The notes under the pieces were generated by a model. It searched no databases, was not told the origin of the DNA, and worked only from the letters and a program-made list of their open reading frames with translations. From Desulfuromonadales bacterium (GTDB taxonomy: Bacteria; Desulfobacterota; Desulfuromonadia; Geobacterales; Pseudopelobacteraceae), in assembly GCA_016650295.1 (NCBI GenBank), contig JAENWA010000095.1, positions 1 through 58,658 on the forward strand: a stretch of 58,658 bases of DNA, in the 5' to 3' direction. The translations under genes were made by a program, and so were the position numbers. This document shows positions 31,665 through 40,868 of the stretch, in pieces (the first letter of the stretch is position 1; each line of letters opens with the position of its first letter).

Positions 31665-33140
31665 TCAATAACTCTTTAAAGAGTCTGTGGTGAAATGCAT
31701 GGGCATATCGGAGCCGGCGAAATCGAAATGGTCGCCGTGGTCTTTCATCATGAGTTGGAAGGCGCTGAGCATGTACCTCCGTTTGAAACCATCCTCAAGA
31801 GCAACAATCTCCTGGACTTTATTACTGTAGAACTTCATGTAGCAGGTGCCGAGCGCCTGGGTTATTTCGTCCATGGTCATCTCGAACGGCTCGATGATGG
31901 GGGTCACCAGGTTGTATTTCGAGTAATCCCATACCCGGATGCGGTCCTTCATATCAGCGTGTATCGGCGTGAACGGCATGGGTGTGACCACGGGAAATAC
32001 GGCGATGTCCGGATTGAGATAGATAGCGGAGTCGATGGTGTTTTGTATGGAATCCCAGGTTTCGTTCGGAAAGCCGATCATGAACGACGCTTCGGTAATG
32101 ATGCCAGCCTCGCGGCACAGGTCCAGGGCCTGTTTGTTCTGCTCGAAATCGGTTCCTTTGTTCAGGCTGTTCAAGGTATCCTTGTCAGCACTCTCCGCAC
32201 CGATATAGATATGGATGATCCCGGCCTCCACGTATTTGTGCAGGATGTCGGCATCCCTGATGATATCTTCCACCCTGGTTTCGATCAGCAGATGGACACC
32301 GAACTTCCGTTCAATCAGGAGGTCCAGATACAGTTCCCAGCGGTCGCGGTGTTTTGTCGGATAGGCATCGATCAGCGTGAAGAAGCTGATTTTATAGGTA
32401 TCGATCAGATAGGCCATTTCTTCGACGACCTTTTCCGGTTTCCGGCAGCGCCAGTCTTCGCGCCAGAACATCCTCTGGCTGCAGAAAGCGCAGCCCATGT
32501 CGCAGCCGCGTGAGGTCAGGATGGAAGCCATTCTGCCGAGGGGCGCAACGCGGTACTGGTAATCATCCCAATTCAGCAGATGCCAGGCCGGATTCAGGGA
32601 GTCCAGTTCGACAATATGAGGTTGATTTTCATTGGACACAACCTGCGTACCATCCAGATAGGCAATCCCCTTGACGCTTTTACCAGTGCCTTCGGGAATT
32701 GCGGCAAGCAGCTGCTTCAGGGTCTGCTCCGGTTCTCCCTTAATGATATAATCGACGTTGTTTTTTTTGTCCCCCAGGATTTCCAGGATTTCCTGAAACA
32801 TGAAGGTTGGATGGGGGCCGCCCAGCAGGGTCACTATGGCCGGGTTGACCTCTTTGGCAACATCAAGAATCTTCAGTGCGTCGGGGACCGTGGCGGTGCT
32901 GATGGCTCCGGTGACGGGGAGGTAATCCAGGGTCATGACGTAATCGGGCTGAAAGTTCTCTATTTCCTGCTTGATATCCACGAAGGTAAGACCTTTGTTC
33001 ATGGCATCGAATATCCTGGCCTCATGCCCCTCTTCCAGCGCGGCTCCGGCGAGATAGGCCAGATGCAGCGGCGGCCAGGTGCCGACCACCTGTACTCCCC
33101 AGCAGTGATATGGTGCAGTTACAAAAAGTATCTTGCTCAC
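31665..33140 (-). CDS. B12-binding-type radical SAM enzyme
   Basis: The 491-residue protein has a cobalamin-binding-type N-terminal domain (VTAPYHCWGVQVVGTWPP, LLGGPHPTF, IKGEPEQTL) and the 4Fe-4S motif GCDMGCAFC near residue 215. The barrel contains FFTLIDAYPT, HLLIETRVEDI and HIYIGAESADKDTL. It is clearly a paralogue of the gene at 35385 (shared LLxETRxxDI(I/L)RD and IG(A/I)E(S/T)AD segments). Class B enzymes of this subgroup include hopanoid and porphyrin cyclases; the substrate here is not known. It follows the sensor kinase gene, with a heptamer repeat between them. Confidence 0.85.
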   Translation of the reverse strand: MSKILFVTAPYHCWGVQVVGTWPPLHLAYLAGAALEEGHEARIFDAMNKGLTFVDIKQEIENFQPDYVMTLDYLPVTGAISTATVPDALKILDVAKEVNPAIVTLLGGPHPTFMFQEILEILGDKKNNVDYIIKGEPEQTLKQLLAAIPEGTGKSVKGIAYLDGTQVVSNENQPHIVELDSLNPAWHLLNWDDYQYRVAPLGRMASILTSRGCDMGCAFCSQRMFWREDWRCRKPEKVVEEMAYLIDTYKISFFTLIDAYPTKHRDRWELYLDLLIERKFGVHLLIETRVEDIIRDADILHKYVEAGIIHIYIGAESADKDTLNSLNKGTDFEQNKQALDLCREAGIITEASFMIGFPNETWDSIQNTIDSAIYLNPDIAVFPVVTPMPFTPIHADMKDRIRVWDYSKYNLVTPIIEPFEMTMDEITQALGTCYMKFYSNKVQEIVALEDGFKRRYMLSAFQLMMKDHGDHFDFAGSDMPMHFTTDSLKSY

Positions 33141-33160
33141 CCGTTTCTCCCATTCATGTA

Positions 33161-33200
33161 TTAGACTGAAGACTGAAGGCTGAAGGTAAAATCTGTCAAC
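33161..33200. repeat. Heptamer-type repeat, locus 3 (short)
   Basis: GACTGAAGACTGAAGGCTGA at 33164-33183 is a short run of 7-bp units like the left arm at 6757. Only a weak facing arm (GTCAACCTG) follows. It sits just upstream of the radical SAM start. Between 33200 and 33304 I see nothing else. Confidence 0.55.
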
Positions 33201-33304
33201 CTGAAAAAATTATACCGGGCGGTTCACGGAGCATAGTCCTAAATCATCCCGCCATACTGTAGCAAGGAAACTTGAAATGGTCATGTAAAGATTTGGTAAA
33301 GAAG

Positions 33305-33392
33305 CAGATGAGTGATGAGAGATGAGGGTTGAATGAAAAAGAGCTTTTCTCATCCCTCATCCCTCAACGTTTTCACCTCATCCCTCATCCTG
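33305..33392. repeat. Heptamer-type inverted repeat, locus 4
   Basis: Left-arm units GATGAGT, GATGAGA and GATGAGG (33308-33328) face right-arm units TCATCCC/TCAACGT (33350-33388). The stop codon of the sensor kinase (33385-33387) is part of the right arm. Confidence 0.8.
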
Positions 33393-34461
33393 TCTCACAA
33401 GGGAGTTTGAACCAGACCCGTGTTCCGCTTTCGTCACTTTCCGCGCCTACGGTGCCGCCGTGCGCCTCGATCAGTTCCTTGACGATCGCCAGTCCGATAC
33501 CAGCGCCCCCCGCATCCCTGGAGCGCGAACGATCCGCCCGGAAGAACCTTTCGAACAGGTAGGGGATATCCTTTTCCGCGATTAGCGCGCCACTGTTGGC
33601 AAAGACCGTCTTAATACCGTCCGGGGCACGCTGCACCGAGATCGTGACGCTCCCTCCGCGCGGCGTGTATTTCCAGGCATTGTCGGCCAGGTTGCGAATC
33701 GCCTGCAGCAGCTTGTCACGATCTGCCGCCACCAGATCGCTCCCCGGATCCAGCTGCCACTGCACGTCAATCTCCTTCTCCTGAAAGTTCGGCCGGTACA
33801 GATTCATGATCTGGCCCAGCAGTTCGTGGAGGGAGAGTTCCTGGCGATCAAGGAATGATCTGGCGGCATCGGCTCTCGCCAGTTGCTGGAGGTCTTCGAC
33901 CAGATGGACCAGCCGCAGGACCTCCTGTTCAAGCATCCGGAAGGTTTCAGGGGATGGCGGTATAACCGAGTCGCTCAAACCCTCCAGATATCCGCGCAGG
34001 TTGGTCAGCGGAGTCCGCAGTTCGTGGGATATGTCGGCTACCATGTTCTTGCGCAGCCGTTCTATCATCTCCAGGTTCTCGGCCATGTGGTTAAAGGCAT
34101 CGGCAAGCTGCCCCCCCTCGTAGCGGGATACCGCGTTGACCCGTTCGGAATAATTGCCGTCGGCAACCTTTTTGGTGATGGCGGTGATCTGCAACAGGGG
34201 GCGCAGAACCCAGCTGGTCAAGAGATAGGTAAAGAGAAGGGTAAAGGCCAGCGCTACGAGAACTCCCCAGAACAGGTGGTGATGGATAGCTTCAAGAAAC
34301 CTGCTGTGCGCGTCAACCGGCGCCACATGAAAATGATCCGTCAACTCCTGATAATACTCGGCCGCCCGCCGATCAACGTCTCGCCACACCATCAGTGTAA
34401 AGATCGCGAAGACCGGGACAATGTGGCCAATCAACAGCTTCCAGAGCAGCCTCTGTCTCAT
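33385..34461 (-). CDS. Membrane sensor histidine kinase (BaeS/EnvZ-like)
   Basis: The 358-residue protein begins MRQRLLWKLLIGHIVP with a first membrane segment. It has a periplasmic loop of about 60 residues, a second membrane segment (WGVLVALAFTLLFTYLLTSW) and a HAMP domain. The dimerisation helix has phospho-acceptor His in DISHELRTPLTN, followed by the ATP domain (NLADNAWKYTP, GGAGIGLAIV). It would phosphorylate the adjacent response regulator. ATG 34461 is chosen; the open frame continues to 34527, but those 22 codons come from a heptamer repeat. The C-terminus also ends in a repeat. The signal sensed is unknown. Confidence 0.93.
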   Translation of the reverse strand: MRQRLLWKLLIGHIVPVFAIFTLMVWRDVDRRAAEYYQELTDHFHVAPVDAHSRFLEAIHHHLFWGVLVALAFTLLFTYLLTSWVLRPLLQITAITKKVADGNYSERVNAVSRYEGGQLADAFNHMAENLEMIERLRKNMVADISHELRTPLTNLRGYLEGLSDSVIPPSPETFRMLEQEVLRLVHLVEDLQQLARADAARSFLDRQELSLHELLGQIMNLYRPNFQEKEIDVQWQLDPGSDLVAADRDKLLQAIRNLADNAWKYTPRGGSVTISVQRAPDGIKTVFANSGALIAEKDIPYLFERFFRADRSRSRDAGGAGIGLAIVKELIEAHGGTVGAESDESGTRVWFKLPCETG

Positions 34462-34476
34462 ATTTTTCCCCAAACC

Positions 34477-34575
34477 GATGAGAGATGAGAGATGAGAGTT
34501 GAAAGATGAGAACTTCTCATCACTCACCCCTCATCCCTCATCCCACAACAGCTTTTCTTTCATCCCTCATCACTC
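34477..34575. repeat. Heptamer-type inverted repeat, locus 5
   Basis: Left-arm units GATGAGA (34479-34512) face right-arm TCATCAC/TCATCCC units (34517-34570). It lies between kinase and regulator genes, and the regulator's stop codon (34570-34572) is inside it. Confidence 0.8.
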
Positions 34576-35274
34576 GTCACTAAAACAATAGCCATGCCCT
34601 CGCACTGTCAGGATATAACGCGGCCGGGATGGATCGTCCTCGATTTTTTGCCGGAGCTTTCCAATATGAACATCAATAACCCGCTCGATAACCGCTTCAC
34701 TGTTCTGATAGCACTGGTTCAGAAGTTCCTCACGTGAAAAGGCCTTGCCGGGAGAGTCCATCAAGGCGTGCAGCAGCTTGTATTCCCACGTTGTCAGGGT
34801 AACAGGTTTCCCATCGCGGGTGACCCTGTGCTTCTCCGGATCCAGCACCAGGCCGGCAAACGAGAGTACTGCCGAAGCAGCCGGTGAAACCGGTCTGCTG
34901 CGACGCAGGATCGCCTTGACCCTCTCCACCAGTTCGCGGGGGCTGAAGGGCTTGACCACGTAATCATCGGCGCCCATCGCCAGCCCCGCGACCCGATCAA
35001 CCTCCTCTTCCCGTGCCGTAAGCATCAGGACCGGGACATCTGAGGCTTTCCGCAGAGCGCGGCAAATCTCCCAACCGTCCACGTTCGGCAGCATGACATC
35101 GAGGATCACGAACACGGGATTGCAATCGCCTGCAACCAGAATCGCCTGCCCGCCATCGTGGACAACCACCGTCGCAAAACCCTCCCGCTCGAGATATGCT
35201 GCAACCAGCGCGGCGGTATTGCGGTCGTCTTCGACAATCAGCACCGTGCCCTGGTTACCGTTAGGTTGGGACAT
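34570..35274 (-). CDS. OmpR/PhoB-family response regulator
   Basis: The 234-residue protein has a receiver domain with acidic pocket VEDD, the phospho-acceptor Asp in FVILDVMLPNVDG (about residue 57), and Lys in VVKPFSPRE. A C-terminal winged helix follows (LTTWEYKLLHALMDSPGKAF, then VDVHIGKLRQKI and LTVRGHGYCF). It should bind DNA upstream of target genes when phosphorylated by the kinase encoded next to it. The pair lies between two paralogous radical SAM genes, which are the most likely local targets, but no binding site was identified. Confidence 0.95.
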   Translation of the reverse strand: MSQPNGNQGTVLIVEDDRNTAALVAAYLEREGFATVVVHDGGQAILVAGDCNPVFVILDVMLPNVDGWEICRALRKASDVPVLMLTAREEEVDRVAGLAMGADDYVVKPFSPRELVERVKAILRRSRPVSPAASAVLSFAGLVLDPEKHRVTRDGKPVTLTTWEYKLLHALMDSPGKAFSREELLNQCYQNSEAVIERVIDVHIGKLRQKIEDDPSRPRYILTVRGHGYCFSDE

Positions 35275-35287
35275 TTTTTTCTCCGAA

Positions 35288-35412
35288 ACTGATGAGGGAT
35301 GAGCGTTGAGGGATGAGAAAATCTTCTTTCAACTCTCATCTCTCAACGATTTTTCCTCATCTCTCATCTCTCATCTCTCATCTCTCAACGATTTTTCCTC
35401 TTCATCTCATCC
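35288..35412. repeat. Heptamer-type inverted repeat, locus 6
   Basis: GATGAGG/GATGAGC/GTTGAGG units (35292-35318) face TCATCTC/TCAACGA units (35336-35392). It separates the response regulator from the radical SAM gene, whose stop codon (35385-35387) lies in the right arm. Confidence 0.8.
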
Positions 35413-36893
35413 ATCTTTGCCGGGATTTTGCCGAGAATGCCAACCCCCAGTTTTCTGATGACAAAGGGGCTTCCCATGAACAGCTTGGTGATGCGCATCA
35501 AAAAGTCCCGTTTGAAAGTGGCCTTCATGGTCATGAATTCAATGAGCTTGCCCATGTAAAAGCGACGGTAGCAGTCCGCCTGAGCTACTTCAACCTGCAG
35601 GATGCTCATATTGCGAGGTTCGAGGACCGGATCCACCATGTTGTATTTCCCGTAATCGCGGACCCGGATAAAGGGTTCGAGATCGGTGTATCCGTCTGCA
35701 TAGGGCCAAGGTGTATAGGTCAGAAAGTTCGCAATATCCGGGTTGTATTGCTGGACCAGTTGCATGGTTTTCTTGATGCTCGCGGGGGTCTCGTCGGGGA
35801 AACCGAGCATGAAAGAGGCCTCGGACACAATCTCCTGCTCACGGAGGATCTCAATTACTTGTTTTGTCTCTTCTACAAGCATCCCTTTTCTCATTGCATC
35901 AAGGGCAGCCTGATCAGCGGTCTCGATACCGATGGAGATGTAGATGATTCCTGCCTTTCGGTACTTCCAGACGATGTCCCTGTCCCGGAGGATGTCATCG
36001 GCCCTGGTTTCCATCAGAAGATAAATCGGTATATTCTTGGCGATGATTGCGTCGAGGATGGCTTCCCAACGCTCACTGCTTCTGGTGGGATTCTCGTCGG
36101 TAATCAAAAAGACGTTAACGTGGTGGACAGAATACAGACATTCCAGTTCGTCGGCCACTTTTTGAGGATCACGGGCGCGCCAGGATTTCTCCCAAAACTT
36201 TTGCTGAGAACAGAATACACAGTCGTGACTGCAGCCGCGGGAGGTGCTGATTGCCCCCAGGCGTGAATCTGAGATGACAAAGCTGGTATACACCGGCCAC
36301 TCCAACAGATCCCAGGCTGCGGGAAGGCTGTCCAGGTTCTCGATCAGAGGGCGCTTGCCGGTAGTAATGATCGTGCCTCCGCGCCGGAAGGCAAGCCCTG
36401 CAACCGTTGCGGGATCGCCATCTGCTTCGAGAACAACCAGCAACTGCCGGAGCGTCTCTTCCCCCTCACCCAGAACTATATAATCAACGTATGCGGAGGA
36501 ATCCAGAATTTCCTCATACATCAAGGTCGGATGAATGCCACCCAGGATGGTTATAGTGTGCGGTTTGATCTGCTTGGCCAGTTCCAGGACTTTTACAGCA
36601 TCGTTGATGGTGGCGGTGATGGCGGTAGTGGCTACATAATCAGGCGTGGTGGCACATAGTCGTTGTTCTATCTCACGAAACGTATGCCACTTGGCCATGG
36701 CATCGTACAGTTCGACTGTCAGGCCCGCCTGACGGGCGGCAGCAGCAAGATAGACCAGGCCGAGCGGGATCCAGCGGCCAGCGATTTCATCCACACCGCT
36801 ATGATAAGGAGGGGTTACAAACAGAATTGTTCTGGAGGTGTCCGAGGTTTCTATTGAATATTTCCCTGAAGGCTTATCTGGTACTTGATGCAT
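35385..36893 (-). CDS. B12-binding-type radical SAM enzyme
   Basis: The 502-residue protein has a cobalamin-binding-type domain (FVTPPYHSGVDEIAGRW, LGGIHPTLM, LGEGEETLRQ) and the CxxxCxxC motif GCSHDCVFC near residue 220. The barrel contains VFLITDENPT, LLMETRADDILRD and YISIGIETAD. It is the closest relative in the window of the protein at 31665. It is the first gene of the minus-strand run that continues with the response regulator, kinase, second radical SAM gene and GT2 enzyme. The last residues (KMDEMKRKNR) are encoded at the edge of a heptamer array. Confidence 0.85.
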   Translation of the reverse strand: MHQVPDKPSGKYSIETSDTSRTILFVTPPYHSGVDEIAGRWIPLGLVYLAAAARQAGLTVELYDAMAKWHTFREIEQRLCATTPDYVATTAITATINDAVKVLELAKQIKPHTITILGGIHPTLMYEEILDSSAYVDYIVLGEGEETLRQLLVVLEADGDPATVAGLAFRRGGTIITTGKRPLIENLDSLPAAWDLLEWPVYTSFVISDSRLGAISTSRGCSHDCVFCSQQKFWEKSWRARDPQKVADELECLYSVHHVNVFLITDENPTRSSERWEAILDAIIAKNIPIYLLMETRADDILRDRDIVWKYRKAGIIYISIGIETADQAALDAMRKGMLVEETKQVIEILREQEIVSEASFMLGFPDETPASIKKTMQLVQQYNPDIANFLTYTPWPYADGYTDLEPFIRVRDYGKYNMVDPVLEPRNMSILQVEVAQADCYRRFYMGKLIEFMTMKATFKRDFLMRITKLFMGSPFVIRKLGVGILGKIPAKMDEMKRKNR

Positions 36894-37009
36894 AAGTAAT
36901 GATGTCCCACAACGATGTTAGATTCATTTGACAACTGCATAACGTATAGTGTTGTATTTTTAGCATGTTGAAGCTATCAAATCCAGTCATTTCATCGGTT
37001 CACGTCTTC

Positions 37010-37120
37010 GGGACCGGGGATCGGGGACTGGTGATCGGTAAAACCGGAACTTGCTGTTCCCCGTTCCCCGTTCCCCGTTCCCCGTTCACCGTTCACCGAT
37101 TCACCGTTCACCATTCACTG
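37010..37120. repeat. Heptamer-type inverted repeat, locus 7
   Basis: Left-arm ACCGGGGATCGGGG units (37013-37051) face right-arm CCGTTCC/CCGTTCA units (37056-37113). The unit sequence is quite unlike the TCATCCC arrays, yet period and arrangement are the same. It lies in the divergent gap 36894-37262, where I see no gene. Confidence 0.75.
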
Positions 37121-37262
37121 ATCTCGCACTATTTCCCCATCGATAACTGAAACGGAACTTGGGAAATAACGGGCAATCAAGAACATGCCATACCCTCGAG
37201 GCTTTCTTGATTGTTCTCGAAATCTAAATGTGATAAGCACGTTATGTTAATGGAGTCTGAGC

Positions 37263-37352
37263 GTGATAAACGAGCAAAAGGTGATTGTGATGCTCCCAGC
37301 ATACAACGCAGAGAATACTCTGGAAAATAAGTTGTGTCATGTTGATCTCTGA
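37263..37352 (+). pseudogene. 5' fragment of a GT2 glycosyltransferase gene
   Basis: GTG 37263, with GGAG upstream, begins a 29-codon frame encoding VIVMLPAYNAENTLEN, then a stop. This is the N-terminus of a DPM1-like GT2 enzyme, closely similar to the start of the gene at 30788 ([15 protein letters not shown]). The rest of the gene is absent; the sequence switches to the leader of the TPR gene. Confidence 0.7.
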
Positions 37353-37386
37353 GGTCAGGGTGAAGATTTTGGAAAGGTTTTGTGCA

Positions 37387-39207
37387 ATGACTGACTCACA
37401 AAAAGCGTTTATATACCGGTTCCTGTTTATCACCGTCCTTCTCCTGGCAGTGTTCGGCAACACCTTGAATCACGGCTTCGTATGGGATGATCAGGAAATA
37501 ATTGTCAATAATCCAATTATTCAAAAGCTTGGCAACATCCCAAGATTTTTTCTTATGGAAGATATCGCCACGGGCCCAACGGGTTTTTACCGACCCGTTA
37601 CCTACGTTTCATTTGCGCTGGATCGGGCGCTCTGGGGATTGAACCCGGTTGGCTTCAACATTACCAATCTTGCACTTCATATAGCAGCGGTTATGCTGTT
37701 CTACCGTGCCGTTAACGCGCTCTTCAGGGATGACCGTCTGGCCTTATACTCCGCGCTGATTTTTTCCCTCCACCCGATCGTCGGAGAAAGCGTCAATTTT
37801 CATGCCGGAGGTAGGAACACGCTGCTCTGCGCTTGCTTTGCGCTTGCATCGCTACATGCCTACGTTAATGAAAAACGGATCCGCTCCATCCTGTTCTTCA
37901 CCCTGGCGATTTTTTCCAAGGAGTTCGGGCTGCTGCTGCCGGCGCTGTTTCTTATTCACGATACCGTGAGCGGCAAGGGGAGCAAAAAGAAAACGTGGAT
38001 CGGATACTTCCCCTTTCTTGCCGCCATTGCCATTTACCTTATCCTTCGCTCCCTGTCCGTCGTCCAGGGCAACCTGCTGAAAACAATCAACATAGCGGAA
38101 AATTTCTGGATCGTGCCACAGACCATCATGAGCTACCTGAAACTCATGATCGCTCCGATTGACCTGAAAACGCTCTATGATGTGAACAATCAGATCACAT
38201 GGATCTCCTTCATTACCTACTCGCTGCTGCTCTTGGCGCTCATCGCCGCCGCCGTAGTCTTCAGAAAGAAGACGGAGATCATGTTCGGCATCGCCATATT
38301 CCTGCTGTTCATGCTTCCGGTCACCAACCTCTTCCCGCTCGGAACAGCCATGATGGCGGATCGCTACGCTTACTTCTCACTGTTCGGCTTCAGCCTGGTG
38401 CTGGCATATGGTATCAGCAGGCTGCAAACACAGGTCGGCATCGTCGTTATGGTTCTGCTGTGCGCCCTGTATATCTCCATTGACGTCAGACGCAACGGAT
38501 ACTGGAAGGATGAAGTGACCTTATTCACCCAGATGACCAAGGATGCGCCGGAGGTATTTGTCGGCTACATGAACCTTGGCTCCACCTATTTCAAACTCCA
38601 CGACTATGTCAACGCGGAGAAATACCTGACCGCCATCCCGGGCAAGAAAGACCTCACCGGCGAGTTTCTCCTGGAAGCCGGCAGGGCGCTATGGGAGATG
38701 GGGCGCCTCGAAAAGGCCATCTCCTTGCTGGACCAGGCTATCGCCATGGATCGGGACTCCTACCTGGCCTATCTCCTGGCAGGCGCCGTGCACGATGAGA
38801 TGGGGCATCCGGACCTCGCCCGTTCCTACCGTGAAAAAGCCAAATCCCTGACCCCGCGCCTCTCCGAAGCAGCGCACCAGAAGGCCATATCGGCCCACCA
38901 CAACGGGCAGACCCGCATGGCGGAGGGCCTTAACGACAAGGCGGAAGTGTTGTTCAATAAAGCGCTCAGCAATGCCCCCTTCTTCGCGCCCGCCATCATC
39001 GACTTGGGGATATTGTCAGCCCGAAAGGGAGACACCACAAGCGCTATGCGCTACTTCAGAAGAGCTGCGGTGCTGGACCCGCACAATCCCACGATATACG
39101 ACAACCTGTCCCGCGCCTACGATGCGCTCGGCAGAAAGGCAGAGGCCGACACCGCCAGGGCCCGCTTCAACGAACTCTCGACCAGCCCCGCGCCGCCGGC
39201 GCACTGA
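37387..39207 (+). CDS. TMTC-like membrane protein with C-terminal TPR repeats
   Basis: The 606-residue protein starts at ATG 37387 with GGAAAGG upstream. The N-terminal half has about ten membrane segments and the GT-C-like first-loop motif GFVWDDQEIIVNN (acidic pair Asp-Asp). The central part contains FRPVTYVSF-like and LHIAAVMLF stretches. The C-terminal 240 residues hold TPR motifs (GYMNLGSTYFKLHDYVNAEKY and later units). TMTC/DUF1736-type proteins are related to O-mannosyltransferases that use polyprenyl-phosphate sugars on the periplasmic side. It may glycosylate exported proteins or lipids. It is followed after 20 bp by a GT39-like gene; the two are likely co-transcribed. Confidence 0.8.
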   Translation: MTDSQKAFIYRFLFITVLLLAVFGNTLNHGFVWDDQEIIVNNPIIQKLGNIPRFFLMEDIATGPTGFYRPVTYVSFALDRALWGLNPVGFNITNLALHIAAVMLFYRAVNALFRDDRLALYSALIFSLHPIVGESVNFHAGGRNTLLCACFALASLHAYVNEKRIRSILFFTLAIFSKEFGLLLPALFLIHDTVSGKGSKKKTWIGYFPFLAAIAIYLILRSLSVVQGNLLKTINIAENFWIVPQTIMSYLKLMIAPIDLKTLYDVNNQITWISFITYSLLLLALIAAAVVFRKKTEIMFGIAIFLLFMLPVTNLFPLGTAMMADRYAYFSLFGFSLVLAYGISRLQTQVGIVVMVLLCALYISIDVRRNGYWKDEVTLFTQMTKDAPEVFVGYMNLGSTYFKLHDYVNAEKYLTAIPGKKDLTGEFLLEAGRALWEMGRLEKAISLLDQAIAMDRDSYLAYLLAGAVHDEMGHPDLARSYREKAKSLTPRLSEAAHQKAISAHHNGQTRMAEGLNDKAEVLFNKALSNAPFFAPAIIDLGILSARKGDTTSAMRYFRRAAVLDPHNPTIYDNLSRAYDALGRKAEADTARARFNELSTSPAPPAH

Positions 39208-39227
39208 CCGGTCGTTTAAGGAACGTC

Positions 39228-40850
39228 ATGGACCAGCACGAACCTGCATCCGGGCGCAGAGAGACCTATCTGGCAGCACTTCTGCTGCTGGTGGTCGCGG
39301 CTGTTGTCCTCTACGTCCGCATCCGGCTTCTGGCGCTTCCCCTGGAGCGTGACGAAGGGGAATTCGCCTATATGGGGCAGCTCCTGCTCAATGGCACCTC
39401 CCCCTACCTGCACGCCTACACCATGAAACTTCCCGGAGTCAGCGCCGTCTACGCACTGTTCATGCTTCTGTTCGGTCATACCTCCACCGCCCTGCACCTG
39501 GGGCTGCTGCTGGTCAACACCGGCGCAGCGTTCCTGATCTTCCTGCTGGCAAAGCGGCTGCTGGATACCAGCGCAGCGCTCTACTCGTGCAGCGCATACC
39601 TTTTGCTCTCCCTCAGCCAGTCGGTATACGGCCTGTTTGCCCACGCCACCCATTTTGTCGTATTGTTTGCGTTGGGAGGATTCCTGCTGCTGCTGCGCTC
39701 CATCGATGAACGCCGCATCGCGCTCCTGTTTCCGGCAGGGCTCTGCTTCGGCCTGGCCGTAACCATGAAACAGCACGCCATGCCACTGGTCCTGTTTGCC
39801 ATCCTGTTCTGGTTATGGCGCTGTCGGATGGATTCCACCAGCAACACCGGGCAACGGAGCAGCGGTACCGGCATCGTTCTGCTGGCAGTCGGGGCCTGCG
39901 TGCCCTACCTTCTGATCCTCCTCCACAGCTGGAGTACCGGCACCTTGAGCACATTCTGGTTCTGGACCGTACGCTACGCCCGGGAATACGTCTCCAGCCA
40001 GACACCGGCAACCGGGCTGGCCAACCTCAGCACCTCCCTGGGCATCATGCTGCAGGTGCAGTGGCCGTTCCTGCTGCTGGCAGCTATCGGCGCGGGGATG
40101 CTCCTGAAACAGAAAAAAGCTGATAAAAGCACCATATTCATATCCGGGCTGCTGCTGTTTTCCTTTCTTGCCATCAGTTTGGGCCTGATCTTCCGTCGGC
40201 ACTATTTTATCCTGTTGCTGCCGGCCCTGTCCCTGCTGGTCGGTATCATGACACGCACCGCATCCGGTTGGCGTTTAAGGGTGCCCGTTGCTCCCCTTCT
40301 CATCGCCGCTGCTGCCGTATTCGGCATCTACCAGGAGCAGCTTTTCTATTTCCAGCTATCACCCCTGCAGGCCAGCCGGGCCTCCTATGACGAAAATCCC
40401 TTTCCCGAGGCGCTGCAGATTGCAGAGTACATAAAAAAACATACCTCTCCTGATGACCGGATTGCAGTGCTGGGCTCCGAGCCCGAGATCTATTTCTATG
40501 CCGGCCGCCTTTCGGCCACCGGACATATCTATATGTATGGCCTGATGGAAAATCAGCCCTATGCCGAGAAGATGCAGATGCAGCTGATTCGTGAAATTGA
40601 AGCGACTCGACCTAAATATATCGTGGATGTCAATGTGGCAAAATCGTGGCTGACACAATCTTCATCTTTGCACAAAATCCTGGATTGGAAGGATGGGTAC
40701 CTGCGAAATTTTTATGATACGGTGGGTGTTGTCGATATCGTAAATTCCGCCACGACTCGCTATACATGGGACGATAAGGCAGCGGGGTACACACCTGTAT
40801 CCCGTGCTTATGTAAGGGTTTTCAAGCGCAAGACAGGAGAGGGATTTTGA
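39228..40850 (+). CDS. GT39/ArnT-type membrane glycosyltransferase
   Basis: The 540-residue protein has about 11 membrane segments. The first periplasmic loop carries LERDEGEFAYMGQLLL, the Asp-Glu catalytic motif of GT-C transferases. The C-terminal soluble domain contains IAVLGSEPEIYFYAGR and TRPKYIVDVNVAKSWL. It transfers a sugar from polyprenyl phosphate to lipid A, protein or polysaccharide; the acceptor is not known. It is closely related to the protein at 48413 and to the short fragment at 53451. It ends convergent to the next gene with an 18-bp gap. Confidence 0.85.
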   Translation: MDQHEPASGRRETYLAALLLLVVAAVVLYVRIRLLALPLERDEGEFAYMGQLLLNGTSPYLHAYTMKLPGVSAVYALFMLLFGHTSTALHLGLLLVNTGAAFLIFLLAKRLLDTSAALYSCSAYLLLSLSQSVYGLFAHATHFVVLFALGGFLLLLRSIDERRIALLFPAGLCFGLAVTMKQHAMPLVLFAILFWLWRCRMDSTSNTGQRSSGTGIVLLAVGACVPYLLILLHSWSTGTLSTFWFWTVRYAREYVSSQTPATGLANLSTSLGIMLQVQWPFLLLAAIGAGMLLKQKKADKSTIFISGLLLFSFLAISLGLIFRRHYFILLLPALSLLVGIMTRTASGWRLRVPVAPLLIAAAAVFGIYQEQLFYFQLSPLQASRASYDENPFPEALQIAEYIKKHTSPDDRIAVLGSEPEIYFYAGRLSATGHIYMYGLMENQPYAEKMQMQLIREIEATRPKYIVDVNVAKSWLTQSSSLHKILDWKDGYLRNFYDTVGVVDIVNSATTRYTWDDKAAGYTPVSRAYVRVFKRKTGEGF

Positions 40851-40868
40851 TTCATAACCATCAACCAA

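Noticed and set aside
31695-32513. 272-codon plus-strand open frame
   Set aside because: It is antisense to the radical SAM gene at 31665 and shows no domain or ribosome-binding site.
34462-34527. Longer N-terminus of the sensor kinase
   Set aside because: These 22 codons are translated heptamer repeat; ATG 34461 directly precedes the first membrane helix.
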